DNA from: DASRJG01 sp964647625
Lineage (GTDB): Bacteria > Acidobacteriota > Polarisedimenticolia > Polarisedimenticolales > DASRJG01
DNA: 64,000 nt
Direction of reading: 5' to 3'
Assembly: GCA_964647625.1 (NCBI GenBank)
Contig: CAZYHZ010000009.1
Location: 1 to 64,000, forward strand
Part shown: piece by piece, positions 48,364 to 57,030 of the stretch
Layout of the letters: each line of letters opens with the position of its first letter
Position numbering within the stretch: position 1 is the first letter of the stretch
Notes under the pieces: model-generated
Database searches by the model: none
Seen by the model: the letters and a program-made list of their open reading frames with translations, nothing else
What the model was told of the DNA's origin: nothing
Translations under genes and position numbers: made by a program

Positions 48364-49394
48364 GGACCGGTCACTCGATAGCTGTGCGTCCGCAGCCGGT
48401 TGACGATGAGCGTGGTCGCGAACGTCGAGAATTTCACGAGGGTGCGCTCCTCCGTCTCGCGAAGCACCAGCCGCTGGTTCGTGCACACCTGGGCCAGGCT
48501 GGCCACGACCCGGGAGACCTGCTGCCGCCTCTCGCCCGACCAGCCGGAGATCGACTCGACGAGCGAGCGCTTGTGCGCGCGGATGAAATCCGACGCCTGG
48601 CCTTCGGGGCTGGCGGCGCGCGAGACCCGGAAGATCTGCTTCAACGCCTTCTCGGTCGCCTGCGGGTCGGCCAGCGGGAAGAGCCGGAGCTTCCTCTCGT
48701 AATAGCTCGAGAGCGTCGACTGGATCGTGCGCGCCTCGGGGCCGAGCTTGGGCTTCCGCCGCGGCACCGGGCGGCGCTTGACCTCGCGCATCAGCCGGTC
48801 GACGTAGCGCAGCTTCTTCAAAGCCGGGCGGCCCGCGTACCGGTCGCGCCAGGCGGACGCCGGGTTGAGCCACACCGCGAACGTCTCGGCGAAATCCTCG
48901 ACCGGGTGCGCCTGCGCATACTGGTCCGGGACGTTCTCGACGAACGCGCGGCTTTCGGGGTCGATCTCGTAGTAGTACGGCTGGTAGCGCGCCCGCGGGG
49001 ACCCGAACACTTCCTTCCATTCGTCCCGCCGCGACAGGCGGTACGCGTGGTCGAACGCGTGTCCGGCCTCGTGGCGGAGGAGCTTCATGCACCACGCGGC
49101 GCTTCCGCCCTCGACCTCGAACATCATCCGGTTCTCGAGGGCCTTGAGCCGGGGGTGCGCGAGGAAGAACGGAATGCCGATCGCCGCCTGGTCGCCGGGG
49201 GAGAGCCATTCGTCCGAGAGGAAGCACCGAGGCATGAGCTTCAGGCCCTTCGCGAGAAGCTCCCGCTCGAGCTGCCTGATGCGCACGGCGAGGACGGTGC
49301 CCTCGATGCGGACGTTGAGGTCGCAGATCCGGTGGTGGAGCAGTTCGTCGTCCGAGAGCGCTTCCCACGCGACTTTCGGCTTTCGGGTGACCAG
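48360..49394 (-). CDS. Putative zinc-binding metallopeptidase; probable CTG start
   Basis: About 344 residues if started at CTG 49394. Zinc site HEAGHAFDHAYR with the third ligand region HPVEDFAETFAVWL. The only ATG/GTG/TTG in frame is GTG 49286, yet conserved-looking sequence (SDDELLHHRICDLNVRIEGT) is encoded upstream of it, and the frame is open back to an in-frame TGA at about 49460. A perfect AAGGAG (49406-49401) sits 6 bases before CTG 49394, so I choose that codon. It is first of a coupled trio with the ATP-grasp and TerC genes. Function unknown. Confidence 0.75.
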   Translation of the reverse strand: MVTRKPKVAWEALSDDELLHHRICDLNVRIEGTVLAVRIRQLERELLAKGLKLMPRCFLSDEWLSPGDQAAIGIPFFLAHPRLKALENRMMFEVEGGSAAWCMKLLRHEAGHAFDHAYRLSRRDEWKEVFGSPRARYQPYYYEIDPESRAFVENVPDQYAQAHPVEDFAETFAVWLNPASAWRDRYAGRPALKKLRYVDRLMREVKRRPVPRRKPKLGPEARTIQSTLSSYYERKLRLFPLADPQATEKALKQIFRVSRAASPEGQASDFIRAHKRSLVESISGWSGERRQQVSRVVASLAQVCTNQRLVLRETEERTLVKFSTFATTLIVNRLRTHSYRVTGP

Positions 49395-49461
49395 GACGCG
49401 CTCCTTGGCCGGATCGAGGACCCTCTCCGGCGAACCGGGGATGCTAACACCCTTCGGCTTA

Positions 49462-49492
49462 GCTCAGGGCGGCCCGTCGACGGGCTCAGGGC
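49462..49492. repeat. GTCGAC palindrome with flanking direct repeats, supplying a stop codon
   Basis: GCCCGTCGACGGGC (49472-49485) lies between two copies of GCTCAGGGC (49462-49470 and 49484-49492). The TGA of the YyaL-like gene (49486-49488) falls inside the second copy. It is similar in kind to short dispersed repeats seen in many genomes. Confidence 0.7.
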
Positions 49493-51549
49493 AGGCGCCG
49501 GGTCAACGCATCCGTCAGCGCGGACGCCTCGACGAGGGGCGGGCCGCAGACGCGGTTCCGACAGACGTACGCAGTCGGCTTCCCGCCTGCGAGCGTCTTG
49601 CCCGCGAGCAGGGGGAGATCGCTTCCGCCCTGAGCCGGGTCGAGAAACGCGAGCGCCCGCGCCGGGAGGTAGCGCGCTCGCGCGGCCGCCAGCAGGCGAG
49701 CGGTCGCCGCGGCTTCCTTGGGGCCGACGATCGTGATCTCGAACGGCTCCGAAGGGTCGGCGTACGCCGAGGCATTGAGCAAAGTCGCGAATGCCGACGG
49801 CGCGCGCTCGGCCATCGGCCGCAGGGCCGCCAAGGCACCGAGGCCCGCATCGCGCAGGGCGGCGTCGTCGAGATGGGCGGCAAGGCGAAGGCACGCTTCG
49901 ACCGCCACCGCCGAGCCCGCGGGGATGGCGCCGTCGTAGGTGCTTCGCGTGCGCGCGAGCAGAGCCTCGTGGTCGTCCGAGGTGAAATGGAATCCGCCGT
50001 GTCCGTCGCCGAACCTCTGGAGCATCGTCCGCGCCAGGGCCGCCGCGCGATCGAGGTCGCGCCGGTCGAAGCCGGCCTCGTACAGGTCGACGAGCCCGCG
50101 CGACAGGAACGCGTAGTCGTCGAGGTACGCGTTCAGGTGCGCTTGCCCGGCACGGTAGGACACGAGCAGCCGGCCGTCGCGCATCGCATGGGCGAGGACG
50201 AAATCCGCGGCACGGCGTGCCGACGTCAAATCGTCCGGCCGGCCGAACGCCTCGTAGCCCTTGGCGAACGCCGAGATCATCAAGCCGTTCCAGCTCGTGA
50301 GGATCTTGTCGTCGGTCGCCGGGTGCTCCCGCTTCCCGCGCGCGGCGAGGAGCTTCGGCTTGATCGCGGCGAGCTTCTTGACCAGCGCGTCCTCGGTGGA
50401 GCCATCGGCCTTGGCGCGATCCGCGAGCGTCGCCGCGAGGAGGTTCGGGATGCTCTTCCCTTCGAAGTTCCCATCCGCGGTGACGCCGAACACGCCGGCG
50501 AACCACGCAGCGTCGGCGGGGCCGAGCGCCGCGGTCAGCTCGGCCGGCGTCCAGACGTAGAACGCGCCTTCGTGCCCTTCGCTGTCGGCGTCGAGCGACG
50601 CGTACAGGCCGCCGTCCTGGGAGGTCATCTCGCGGCGGACGAAATCGAGCGTGTCCTCGACGACCCGTCGATACACGGGGCGTCCCGTCACGCGCCACGC
50701 ATCGACGTACACCGGAACCAGGAGCGCCTGGTCGTAGAGCATCTTCTCGAAATGCGGGACCAGCCACTTGCGATCGGTCGAGTAGCGCGCGAAGCCCCCG
50801 CCGACGTGGTCGTACATTCCGCCGCGCGCCATGGCGTCGAGAGTCGTCGTGACCATGTTCAGAGTCTTGGCCTCGTGGCTTCCCGCGTGCGCCCGCAGAA
50901 GCAGCGCGAGCGAAGCGTGCGGCGGAAACTTCGGCGCCGGCGAGAACCCGCCGAAGCTCGCGTCGAACCGTGAGGCCAGGTCTTTGACCGCGGCAGCCGT
51001 CTGCTTGGCGCCCGCGCGCTCCGGGCCGGGAGACGAGAGGGGAGCGGAGGCCGCCGCGATGCGCGAGGCGATCTCGGTGGCGGCGGCATCGATCTCGTCG
51101 TGTCGCGACGCCCAAGCATCCCGGACCGCGCTCAAGACAGCGGGAAAGCTCGCGCGGCCCATGCGATCGTCCGGAGGGAAATACGTCCCGCCGTAGAACG
51201 GCCGCCCGTCCGGGGTGAGGAACACGTTCAGCGGCCAGCCGCCTTGCCCCGTCAAGGATTGCACCGCGGTCATGTAGATGTCGTCGAGGTCGGGCCGCTC
51301 CTCGCGATCGACTTTGATGGCCACGAACGATGCGTTGAGAAGCGCGGCGATGGCCTCGTTCTCGAAGGACTCGTGCTCCATCACGTGGCACCAGTGGCAC
51401 GCGGCGTAGCCGATCGACAGGAAGATCGGCTTGTTCTCGGCCTTGGCCTTCGCGAGAGCCTGCTCGCCCCAGGGGTACCAATCGACCGGGTTGAACTGGT
51501 GCTGCAGCAGATACGGGCTGGTCTGGCCGGCGAGATGGTTGGCATGCAT
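49486..51549 (-). CDS. YyaL/DUF255 thioredoxin-domain protein
   Basis: 687 residues from ATG 51549, the family start (NHLAGQTSPYLLQHQFNPVDW). The N-terminal thioredoxin-like domain has CHWCHVMEHESFE as the redox motif and GGWPLNVFLTPDGRPFYGGT; the remainder is an (alpha/alpha)6-barrel as in N-acylglucosamine epimerase-like proteins (GGMYDHVGGGFARYSTD, WNGLMISAFAKGYE). Role unknown in bacteria. The frame is open upstream, but GAGG just before 51549 supports this start. Confidence 0.9.
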   Translation of the reverse strand: MHANHLAGQTSPYLLQHQFNPVDWYPWGEQALAKAKAENKPIFLSIGYAACHWCHVMEHESFENEAIAALLNASFVAIKVDREERPDLDDIYMTAVQSLTGQGGWPLNVFLTPDGRPFYGGTYFPPDDRMGRASFPAVLSAVRDAWASRHDEIDAAATEIASRIAAASAPLSSPGPERAGAKQTAAAVKDLASRFDASFGGFSPAPKFPPHASLALLLRAHAGSHEAKTLNMVTTTLDAMARGGMYDHVGGGFARYSTDRKWLVPHFEKMLYDQALLVPVYVDAWRVTGRPVYRRVVEDTLDFVRREMTSQDGGLYASLDADSEGHEGAFYVWTPAELTAALGPADAAWFAGVFGVTADGNFEGKSIPNLLAATLADRAKADGSTEDALVKKLAAIKPKLLAARGKREHPATDDKILTSWNGLMISAFAKGYEAFGRPDDLTSARRAADFVLAHAMRDGRLLVSYRAGQAHLNAYLDDYAFLSRGLVDLYEAGFDRRDLDRAAALARTMLQRFGDGHGGFHFTSDDHEALLARTRSTYDGAIPAGSAVAVEACLRLAAHLDDAALRDAGLGALAALRPMAERAPSAFATLLNASAYADPSEPFEITIVGPKEAAATARLLAAARARYLPARALAFLDPAQGGSDLPLLAGKTLAGGKPTAYVCRNRVCGPPLVEASALTDALTRRLP

Positions 51550-51638
51550 CGGCTCGTCCTCGTGCGCCGGGACGCGCGGGTCGTTGCGGGACAATCCCAT
51601 CATGAGCGTCAGAGCTGCCGCCAGCGCGCGGCCCGGGC

Positions 51639-53732
51639 TCACGACCCGCTCGCCCCCGCGGCGGGCGCGGGCGCGGCCTCGGGTTCGGGCACGACGAGCG
51701 GCCGTTCGGCTCGGGCGAGCTGCTGACCATCGGACGTGACTGCGATGACGAATCGATAGCGGCCCGGGCCCAGCGTCTTCGGCGGGATGAGATCGAGGAC
51801 CTGCGCGCATCGGTCTCCGGCCATCTCGATGACCGTGGTTCCCACGGGGGTCTCGGTTTCACCCACCAAGGTTCGCGCCACGGACAGCGGCCGTTTCTGA
51901 TCCTTGGCACGGCAGACGAGCGCGATGACCGCCGTCGGCTCCTCGGGCCGGAGCAGATCCCCGTCGCCGATGACGACCGCTCCTTGGGTTTGGGATTGCC
52001 CGTTCTTCAGGAACCCGCCGGCGCGCGGCTGGCTCACGGCGATCGGCGCGAGCGTGACGGGCTCCGCGTCGATCTTCGGCCACGTTCCGTGAACTTCCTT
52101 GGAGAGCACGGTGTCCGTTTGCGTCTCGTGGGCGACCGCGACGAGGTCGTAGTCGCCCGGTGCGAAAGTCATGTCCTTTTCGAACACGACCGGGGTTTCG
52201 GGGGTGGTGAGCTGGATCCGCCCGGAGCCGTCTTGCCACACGACGCCCTTGGAGACGACGGAGGCGCCGACGTCCCACACGGTCGTCGGGACCTTGCTCC
52301 CCCCGAGCGACACCTGGACGCGCGCCTTGAACGAGCCCCCGTCGTACGCGATCGGCACCACCCCGACCTTCAGGCTCGACGAGGCCGCATCCGGCTGCGT
52401 GGATGCCGTCGCGAACGCGGAGAGGAGCCGCCCCGTCAGCCGCGTCGCGTCGCTCTGAATGACGAGCCGCCCGCGGACGGTCGTCTTGACCTTGCGGTCC
52501 GTGACCTTGACGGAGACGGTCAGCGGCTTGTCCTGCGCGAACCCCGCAGGGTCGAAGCTCAGCAGGTACATGCACGACAGGTCGCCCAGGATCTGTCCCG
52601 CCATGCGCGACGGCGAAACGCCGTTCAGGAACGCCCGCCCGCCGGTCTCGGCCGCGATCGAGGTCATCGTGCCCTGCGAGTCGCGGATCCTCTGCGAGTT
52701 GAGCTGCGTCGACGGCGCGTTCCCGGCGATGGTCCCGTTATTCCGCGACTGGGACATCGAGCTTCCGCCGGCGATCCCTTCGCCTTCGACCGTATAGAAG
52801 CGGATCCCGAGGCCCGCGGCTTCGTTGATCACCCGGTCGAGCGGAAGCGCCCCCGTGGCGGCGTCCGTCAAGATCGCATCCGCATCCGCCATGGGTTTCC
52901 CGTTCGCATCCTTCGTCCTCGTGTCGTTGAAGAAGGAGAGATAGTGTTCCCCCGCGTTCTGCCTCATGCTGTCGGCGAAATAGAGAACCGCTTTCGGAGG
53001 ATCGACGTCGGTCAGACGGCCCAGCACCATGCTCAGGCGGCGAAGCTCTTGCTCCTGCCGCCAGCGCTCCTCGGCGGCGTAGCGGCGCGCCAGCATCATC
53101 GCGAAATCGACTCCGCGATCCATCTCGAGGACGACCTCGTGCAGCCGGTTGTCCTCCGTCGCCGTATAGACGTCGAACGTCGAGCCGTCGTTCACCAAGG
53201 CATCGAGGGCCTTTTCAAGGGCGGCCGCGTCCGCGGTCAGCGGCACGATCGTCTTGAGCTCGGCGGCAGACGCGACGAGCATCGCGCGATTGCCGCCGGT
53301 CATCAGCTTGGGAACGACATCGCGAGCCGCGGCGATCGCGCCCTGCCGTCCGGATTGCGTCAGGTGCACCATGTCGAAATAGAAAAGGAACGTTGCCGGG
53401 ACGGATTTCGGCGCCGCGGACGCAGGCGTTGCCGGCTCGGCCTCGGGAGCGCCTTTGGCCTTGTGCGCGGGAGGCGGAGGCTGCGCGGCGACGCAGAGAT
53501 CGTCGACGAACAGCTTCGGCACGATCTTGTCGTTGAGACGGACCTCGAAATCGCCGGCGGTCAACCCTTCGATCGCGTCTTTGGCGCCCTCGACGGTGAC
53601 GTCGATCTGCGCCAGCCGCGACGACGCCTTCTCGGTCAGCCCGAGATCGCGCGGGGGCGGGGAAGGATCGGCCGCCAGGATGAAGCCTGCGACCAGCGCT
53701 CCGGCCATCGCGGCAAGGGCGCGGGGTCTCAC
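51639..53732 (-). CDS. VWFA-related (Acidobacteria-type) secreted protein
   Basis: 697 residues, GTG start 53732 overlapping the SDR stop (GTGA). Signal-like segment MAGALVAGFILA. An N-terminal beta domain (IDVTVEGAKDAIEGLTAGDFEVRL, here cited across its core) leads into a VWA-like Rossmann region (ATFLFYFDMVHLTQSGRQG, ELKTIVPLTADA, VLYFADSMRQNA) as in the Acidobacteria VWFA-related family. The MIDAS motif is imperfect (FDMVHLT for DxSxS). The C-terminal 250 residues are beta-rich. Role unknown; it gives the best phylum clue. Confidence 0.85.
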   Translation of the reverse strand: MRPRALAAMAGALVAGFILAADPSPPPRDLGLTEKASSRLAQIDVTVEGAKDAIEGLTAGDFEVRLNDKIVPKLFVDDLCVAAQPPPPAHKAKGAPEAEPATPASAAPKSVPATFLFYFDMVHLTQSGRQGAIAAARDVVPKLMTGGNRAMLVASAAELKTIVPLTADAAALEKALDALVNDGSTFDVYTATEDNRLHEVVLEMDRGVDFAMMLARRYAAEERWRQEQELRRLSMVLGRLTDVDPPKAVLYFADSMRQNAGEHYLSFFNDTRTKDANGKPMADADAILTDAATGALPLDRVINEAAGLGIRFYTVEGEGIAGGSSMSQSRNNGTIAGNAPSTQLNSQRIRDSQGTMTSIAAETGGRAFLNGVSPSRMAGQILGDLSCMYLLSFDPAGFAQDKPLTVSVKVTDRKVKTTVRGRLVIQSDATRLTGRLLSAFATASTQPDAASSSLKVGVVPIAYDGGSFKARVQVSLGGSKVPTTVWDVGASVVSKGVVWQDGSGRIQLTTPETPVVFEKDMTFAPGDYDLVAVAHETQTDTVLSKEVHGTWPKIDAEPVTLAPIAVSQPRAGGFLKNGQSQTQGAVVIGDGDLLRPEEPTAVIALVCRAKDQKRPLSVARTLVGETETPVGTTVIEMAGDRCAQVLDLIPPKTLGPGRYRFVIAVTSDGQQLARAERPLVVPEPEAAPAPAAGASGS

Positions 53733-54517
53733 TGCGGATCGCTCCGCCGGTTCACGTTGGTCGCGCTCGCCTGGTCCGTCGGCAGGACCACGCACTCCGC
53801 GAGGTTGACGTGCGGCGGACGCGTCGCCACGAAGACGATGATTTCGGCGACGTCGTCGGGGGACAGCGGCGTCATACCCTTGTAGACGGAATCGGCGCGC
53901 TCCGCATCCCCGTGAAAGCGGACGAGGCTGAACTCGGTGTTCGCGACCAGCCCGGGATCGACCGTGGCCACCCGGACCCCCGTTCCGAGGACGTCGAGCC
54001 TCAGCCCCTCGTTGATCGCGCGTACCGCGTGCTTTGAGGCGCAGTAGACGTTGCCGCCCGGGTAGAGCTGCCGTCCCGCAATCGACCCCAGGTGGATCAC
54101 GATGCCGCGCCCGCGCGCCGTCATCAACGGAACGACGGCCCGGTCGACGTGCAGGACTCCCTTGACGTTCGTGTCGATCATCTCGTTCCAGTCGTCGAGC
54201 GAGCCGTCTTGAAGCTTGTCGAGTCCGCGGGACAACCCGGCGTTGTTGACGAGGACTTCGATCGCCTTCCAGGCTTCGGGCAGACCGGAGATCGCGCGCG
54301 CGACGGCGGAGGAGTCCCGCACGTCGAGTTCCATCAACCGGACGTCTTTGGCGCCGGCGGCACGCAGCGGCGATTCCATCGCCGTGAGCCGCGCAAGGCG
54401 CCGGGCCGCGAGCAGGAGCATGGCCCCTTCCTCGGCGAAGGCGCGTGCGCAGGCCGCTCCGATGCCGGAGCTTGCGCCCGTGATGAAGACGACCTGGCCG
54501 GACAGCCGCGCGCCCAT
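53729..54517 (-). CDS. SDR family NADP-dependent oxidoreductase (YdfG-like)
   Basis: 262 residues from ATG 54517 with AAAGGAG upstream. Classical short-chain dehydrogenase: cofactor TGASSGIGAACARAF, NNAGLSRGLDKL, catalytic Ser in LGSIAGRQLYPGG and YxxxK in YCASK. The sequence resembles YdfG-type serine/3-hydroxy acid dehydrogenases. Translation-coupled (4-base overlap) to the VWFA gene. Confidence 0.9.
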   Translation of the reverse strand: MGARLSGQVVFITGASSGIGAACARAFAEEGAMLLLAARRLARLTAMESPLRAAGAKDVRLMELDVRDSSAVARAISGLPEAWKAIEVLVNNAGLSRGLDKLQDGSLDDWNEMIDTNVKGVLHVDRAVVPLMTARGRGIVIHLGSIAGRQLYPGGNVYCASKHAVRAINEGLRLDVLGTGVRVATVDPGLVANTEFSLVRFHGDAERADSVYKGMTPLSPDDVAEIIVFVATRPPHVNLAECVVLPTDQASATNVNRRSDPQ

Positions 54518-54622
54518 CGAGACTCCTTTACGCACCGGGACGAGCCAGGTTACCCCAGGACCACCCGATGCGCGTACCATGTGCGGGCCGCGAAGGGGTC
54601 AATTCCGAAGGAGGAGCGTTCG

Positions 54623-55423
54623 ATGTCTCACATGCACGAGGTCGACTACAAGATTTACGGGGACGATCTGCAGTACGTGGAGATCGAGCTCGATCCTGGC
54701 GAGGCGGCCGTCGCCGAAGCCGGCGGCATGATGTACATGGAAGACGGCGTCGCCATGGAAACCATCTTCGGCGACGGATCGCGCCCGCAAAGCGGCTTCC
54801 TGGACGCTTTGGTCGGAGCGGGGAAGCGCCTCCTGACCGGCGAGTCGCTCTTCATCACGGCATTTCTGAATCAAGTCTCCGGCAAGAAGAAGGTTGCGTT
54901 CGCGGCGCCGTACCCCGGGAAGATCATCCCGGTCAACCTCGCGGAGATCGGCGGAGAGCTGATCGCTCAGAAGGACGCGTTCCTGTGCGCGGCGAAGGGC
55001 GTCAGCCTCGGGATCGCGTTCCAGAAGAAGCTGGGCGTCGGATTCTTCGGCGGAGAAGGTTTCATCATGGAGCGCCTGCAGGGCGACGGCTGGTGTTTCA
55101 TGAACGCCGGCGGGACCATCCATGAACGCGTGCTCGCTCCCGGCGAGCTGGTGCGCGTCGATACCGGCTGCATCGTCGCGTTCGCTCCGAGCGTGTCGTA
55201 CGACATCGAGATGGTCAGCGGCATCAAGTCGATCCTGTTCGGCGGCGAGGGTCTCTTCTGGGCGACGCTGCGCGGGCCGGGAAAGGTGTGGCTCCAGTCT
55301 CTGCCGCTCTCGCGCATGGCGCAGCGCATCTACGCCGCCGCGCCGCAGGGCGGGGGACGCCAGCGGGAAGAAGGCTCGCTCTTGGGTGGACTCGGGCGGC
55401 TGCTGGACGGCGATAACAGCTAG
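54623..55423 (+). CDS. AIM24/TIGR00266 family protein
   Basis: 266 residues after AAGGAGGA. Tandem beta-repeats with MYMEDGVAMETIFGDGS, GKIIPVNLAEIGGELIAQKDAFLCA, VSLGIAFQKKLGVGFFGGEGFIMERLQG and PGELVRVDTGCIVAF, typical of the AIM24 (mitochondrial biogenesis-like) fold. The tail is Gly-rich. Biological role in bacteria is not settled. Confidence 0.9.
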   Translation: MSHMHEVDYKIYGDDLQYVEIELDPGEAAVAEAGGMMYMEDGVAMETIFGDGSRPQSGFLDALVGAGKRLLTGESLFITAFLNQVSGKKKVAFAAPYPGKIIPVNLAEIGGELIAQKDAFLCAAKGVSLGIAFQKKLGVGFFGGEGFIMERLQGDGWCFMNAGGTIHERVLAPGELVRVDTGCIVAFAPSVSYDIEMVSGIKSILFGGEGLFWATLRGPGKVWLQSLPLSRMAQRIYAAAPQGGGRQREEGSLLGGLGRLLDGDNS

Positions 55424-55466
55424 GACCTGGCGGCTGGAGTCCGTTTCCGCTCCGAGTCCGCGTTAC

Positions 55467-56036
55467 TCAATCCGGAAAGCGTTCCGCGTCGAAAATCGAT
55501 TCGACCGGGATGCTCCATCCCGGCAGCACGTCATCGCCTTCGAGCGTGTCGTCCGGGCCGAGGACCCGCGGCGCCAGGAGCGTCCGGTACGTCGTGACGC
55601 GCCGCCGCTCGGGATCGACGACCCACACGAGCCTGCACCCGGCCGCGAGGTAATCGGCGACCTTCGTGCGAATCTGATAAGGCCGGTTGGAAGGGGAAAA
55701 GATCTCGATCGCAAGATCCGGCGGCCCGTCGATGAAGCGACGGTAGTCGATGCCGGCGAGCCGCTCTCGCACGACGAACGAGATATCCGGCCCTCGAACC
55801 GTGTCCGGATCGCGCGCCAGGACGAAACCGGTCTCGCCGAATACTGCGCCGAGGCCACGAGGGACGACGAAGTCCTCGAGGAGTCGTTCCAGCTTCCTGC
55901 GGACCTGGTCGTGCCACGGAGAGGGAAGCGGCTCCGAGACGAGCCATCCTGCCTCCAGCTCGTGCCGCTTTTCGTCGTCGGGAAGCACCGCCAGCTCCAA
56001 TGCGGTCAGCCGCCGACCCTGTTCGTGTCGTTCCAC
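55467..56036 (-). CDS. Uma2 (DUF820) family putative restriction-endonuclease-fold protein
   Basis: 189 residues from GTG 56036. Uma2 family core: GETGFVLARDPDTVRGPDISFV, DLAIEIFSPSNRPYQIRTKVADYLAAG and VWVVDPERRRVTTYR, containing the PD-(D/E)XK-like D...ExF...K pattern. Role in bacteria unknown; many genomes carry numerous copies. It is the last gene before the apparent island boundary. Confidence 0.85.
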   Translation of the reverse strand: MERHEQGRRLTALELAVLPDDEKRHELEAGWLVSEPLPSPWHDQVRRKLERLLEDFVVPRGLGAVFGETGFVLARDPDTVRGPDISFVVRERLAGIDYRRFIDGPPDLAIEIFSPSNRPYQIRTKVADYLAAGCRLVWVVDPERRRVTTYRTLLAPRVLGPDDTLEGDDVLPGWSIPVESIFDAERFPD

Positions 56037-56541
56037 GCACGTACGATACGGCGGCCCACTGGACGCGTCCAGCCGTCGCGACGGTTCCCCGTTGTCGCAA
56101 TGCAACCCGCTACCGCACGAGCAACGGAACCGTCGATGGGGCCTGGGTCCTCTGACATGCGAGGTTCGCCTCAGGCCACCGCGGTGACGGGGTGGTACAA
56201 AACGGAAGAGACCAAATCGATCAATGTTTGCGTGGGTCTCCGGAGCCGAAAGCCGTCCCAGATTTGCGGGGCCGAGGGCGGCGGGTTCGATTCCCGCCGC
56301 CTCCACCACACAACTCTTTCTCCTCGCGTCGCTTGCGGCGGGCACGCGTCCGCGTTGTGCTTCTATCGTGCTCCGCAGTCGGCGCCATGGTTCCCGGCTA
56401 CCGCGGGAGGCGCGATACGCGCACGACTAATCCAACAAGGGTTCTCGGAAGCGCCAGGGATCCGAATTAGGGGTGCACAGAGCCCGGCTTGTTCCGATTG
56501 CACGCTCGGGCTGAGTAGTTGGAGTGCCGCATTTTCCAATT
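56037..56541. other. 505-bp gene-free stretch with island-boundary sequence
   Basis: No convincing gene. Apart from the tRNA-like 3' end at 56281-56308 I see nothing else definable; base composition falls to the right of it. Confidence 0.5.
56281..56308 (+). other. tRNA/tmRNA 3'-end-like sequence, candidate attachment site
   Basis: GCGGG TTCGATT CCCGC reads as a T-arm, followed by a 7-base acceptor-like strand CGCCTCC, discriminator A and CCA. No matching 5' half of a tRNA or tmRNA lies upstream, so this is a fragment, as expected at an attL/attR of an integrated element. The hairpin is extended by GGCG/CGCC, which weakens a real tRNA reading. Confidence 0.45.
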
Positions 56542-57030
56542 TCATGACGTGCGCTTCGGATTTGTCGGCAGATGTCTATTGAGAACCAACTTTCCGACAA
56601 ACGTGATGCCATTCTGATCGAGCTGGAGACGTGCTTTCTCGGTATTGGCGAAATGGACCCTCCCGGATGCGACCCACAGCCATGCCGCGATGCTTCTGCC
56701 CGGTTTCAGATGTTTGCGCAAATGGATTAGGGCGGACCTTCGCTTCGCGATCACCGTAGAGATCTCATCCTTCTTTGCCGAATGCGGTTCGAGGCCGATC
56801 ACGGAACGGCTCGGTCCGTGACCGAGCAGGTAGTCCCATCGGTTCTCGTCCGGATGCGCCTCACGAAGCGAAGTGTCCAGATTGAGGCTGTCGGCGAAGT
56901 CGGATCGGACGCTCTCGTCGATTAGCGCTCGGTGACCGCCTTCCATGGCCATCAGCCCGTTCATAACGGCTCCGAATAGACCTGATCCATCCACGAGCGC
57001 GGAGCGAATTGGCGTGGCCCGGCGCGTCAT
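56542..57030 (-). CDS. Small partner of the AAA ATPase; possible nuclease
   Basis: 162 residues, start overlapping the ATPase stop (ATGA), so strictly coupled. No family I can name. The spacing RWDYLLG (D66), VIGLEPHSAKKDEI (E81, H83) and STVIAKRRSAL (K96) resembles a PD-(D/E)XK-like or related metal-nuclease layout; that is by eye only. A toxin-effector role next to an ATPase would fit two-gene defence modules. Confidence 0.6.
   Translation of the reverse strand: MTRRATPIRSALVDGSGLFGAVMNGLMAMEGGHRALIDESVRSDFADSLNLDTSLREAHPDENRWDYLLGHGPSRSVIGLEPHSAKKDEISTVIAKRRSALIHLRKHLKPGRSIAAWLWVASGRVHFANTEKARLQLDQNGITFVGKLVLNRHLPTNPKRTS

Noticed and set aside
55950..56308. A complete tmRNA (ssrA)
   Set aside because: Only a T-arm/acceptor-like end is present; no tag reading frame or 5' half is seen, and the space is taken by Uma2.
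55467..56345. N-terminal extension of the Uma2 gene including EAAGIEPA
   Set aside because: It reads through the tRNA-like 3' end on the opposite strand; the real start is GTG 56036.
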